Positions 63,939 through 64,000 of a stretch of DNA of 64,000 bases are shown piece after piece. The stretch's first letter is position 1; each line of letters opens with the position of its first letter. Under the pieces are notes generated by a model. That model was not told the DNA's origin and did no database searches. It saw only the letters and a program-made list of their open reading frames with translations. Source of the stretch: Actinernus sp. WN-2022 (taxonomy: Eukaryota > Cnidaria > Anthozoa > Actiniaria > Actinernidae). The translations under genes and the position numbers were made by a program. The stretch lies in NCBI GenBank assembly GCA_030867875.1, contig JAOWCC010000930.1:310001-374000 (forward strand). Reading direction: 5' to 3'.

Positions 63939-64000
63939 CATAGTTAATAGCGTGGAATGGTTATGAAACCCAGCGACCTTCTTTGTTATATGTCTTTGTT
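63939..64000 (+). mobile_element. Start of another foldback MITE, cut by window end
   Basis: CATAGTTAATAGCGTGGAAT then CCCAGCGACCTTCTTTGTTA match the end of the element at 61,854-62,135. The rest lies beyond the window. Confidence 0.7.

Overview
The window looks like AT-rich, repeat-dense animal nuclear DNA. Spliced coding pieces are separated by kilobases of foldback MITEs, tRNA-derived SINEs, CR1/L2-like non-LTR fragments, a Ty3/gypsy remnant, Helitron-like elements and minisatellites. Several repeats (the inverted repeat at 1351-1502, the 46170-46424 MITE, the SINE at about 49907-50130) resemble families I associate with anthozoan cnidarians such as stony corals and anemones. That placement is inference from memory of repeat families, not a search result.

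Layout: 0-6.5 kb holds foldbacks, a 21-bp CACGTG-bearing array and a block of unidentified coding-like ORFs on both strands (2.6-6.5 kb). 6.5-19.45 kb is almost entirely repeats: MITEs, a 31-bp array, a duplicated composite repeat and non-LTR 3' ends. 19,456-36,701 is a complete Polinton/Maverick element of 17,246 bp, with about 450-bp terminal inverted repeats and a TTCCG target duplication. 37.9-43.6 kb has a CRE-like minisatellite, a Helitron-like element carrying a nested MITE, and a dead gypsy retrotransposon. 44-58 kb has SINEs, MITEs and three phase-compatible minus-strand exons, two of which encode a CARD and a Death domain; this suggests a CRADD/RAIDD-like adaptor gene. 58.16-59.87 kb is a 22-bp minisatellite with higher-order structure. 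A second Helitron-like copy and more foldbacks follow to the window end.

The Polinton is the main system. It carries a protein-primed family-B DNA polymerase, a retroviral-type integrase, an A32/FtsK-like packaging ATPase, a major capsid protein, a putative minor capsid (penton) protein, a large conserved 551-aa protein, several membrane/virion-like small proteins, a zinc-ribbon VLTF3/TFIIB-like factor and a Cys-rich protein. Integrase, ATPase, the major capsid gene and the 551-aa protein gene are intact. The polymerase, penton, transcription-factor and one conserved small gene are broken by frameshifts or stops. Two genes are split by later insertions: a non-LTR element in the polymerase and a 1,051-bp CAC-ended MITE in a coiled-coil/membrane gene. 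I could not find the adenovirus-like maturation protease usual in Polintons. The element is therefore a decaying integrated virus-like transposon whose ends are unusually well kept: each TIR starts with a foldback of about 255 bp that repeats the element tip in inverse orientation.
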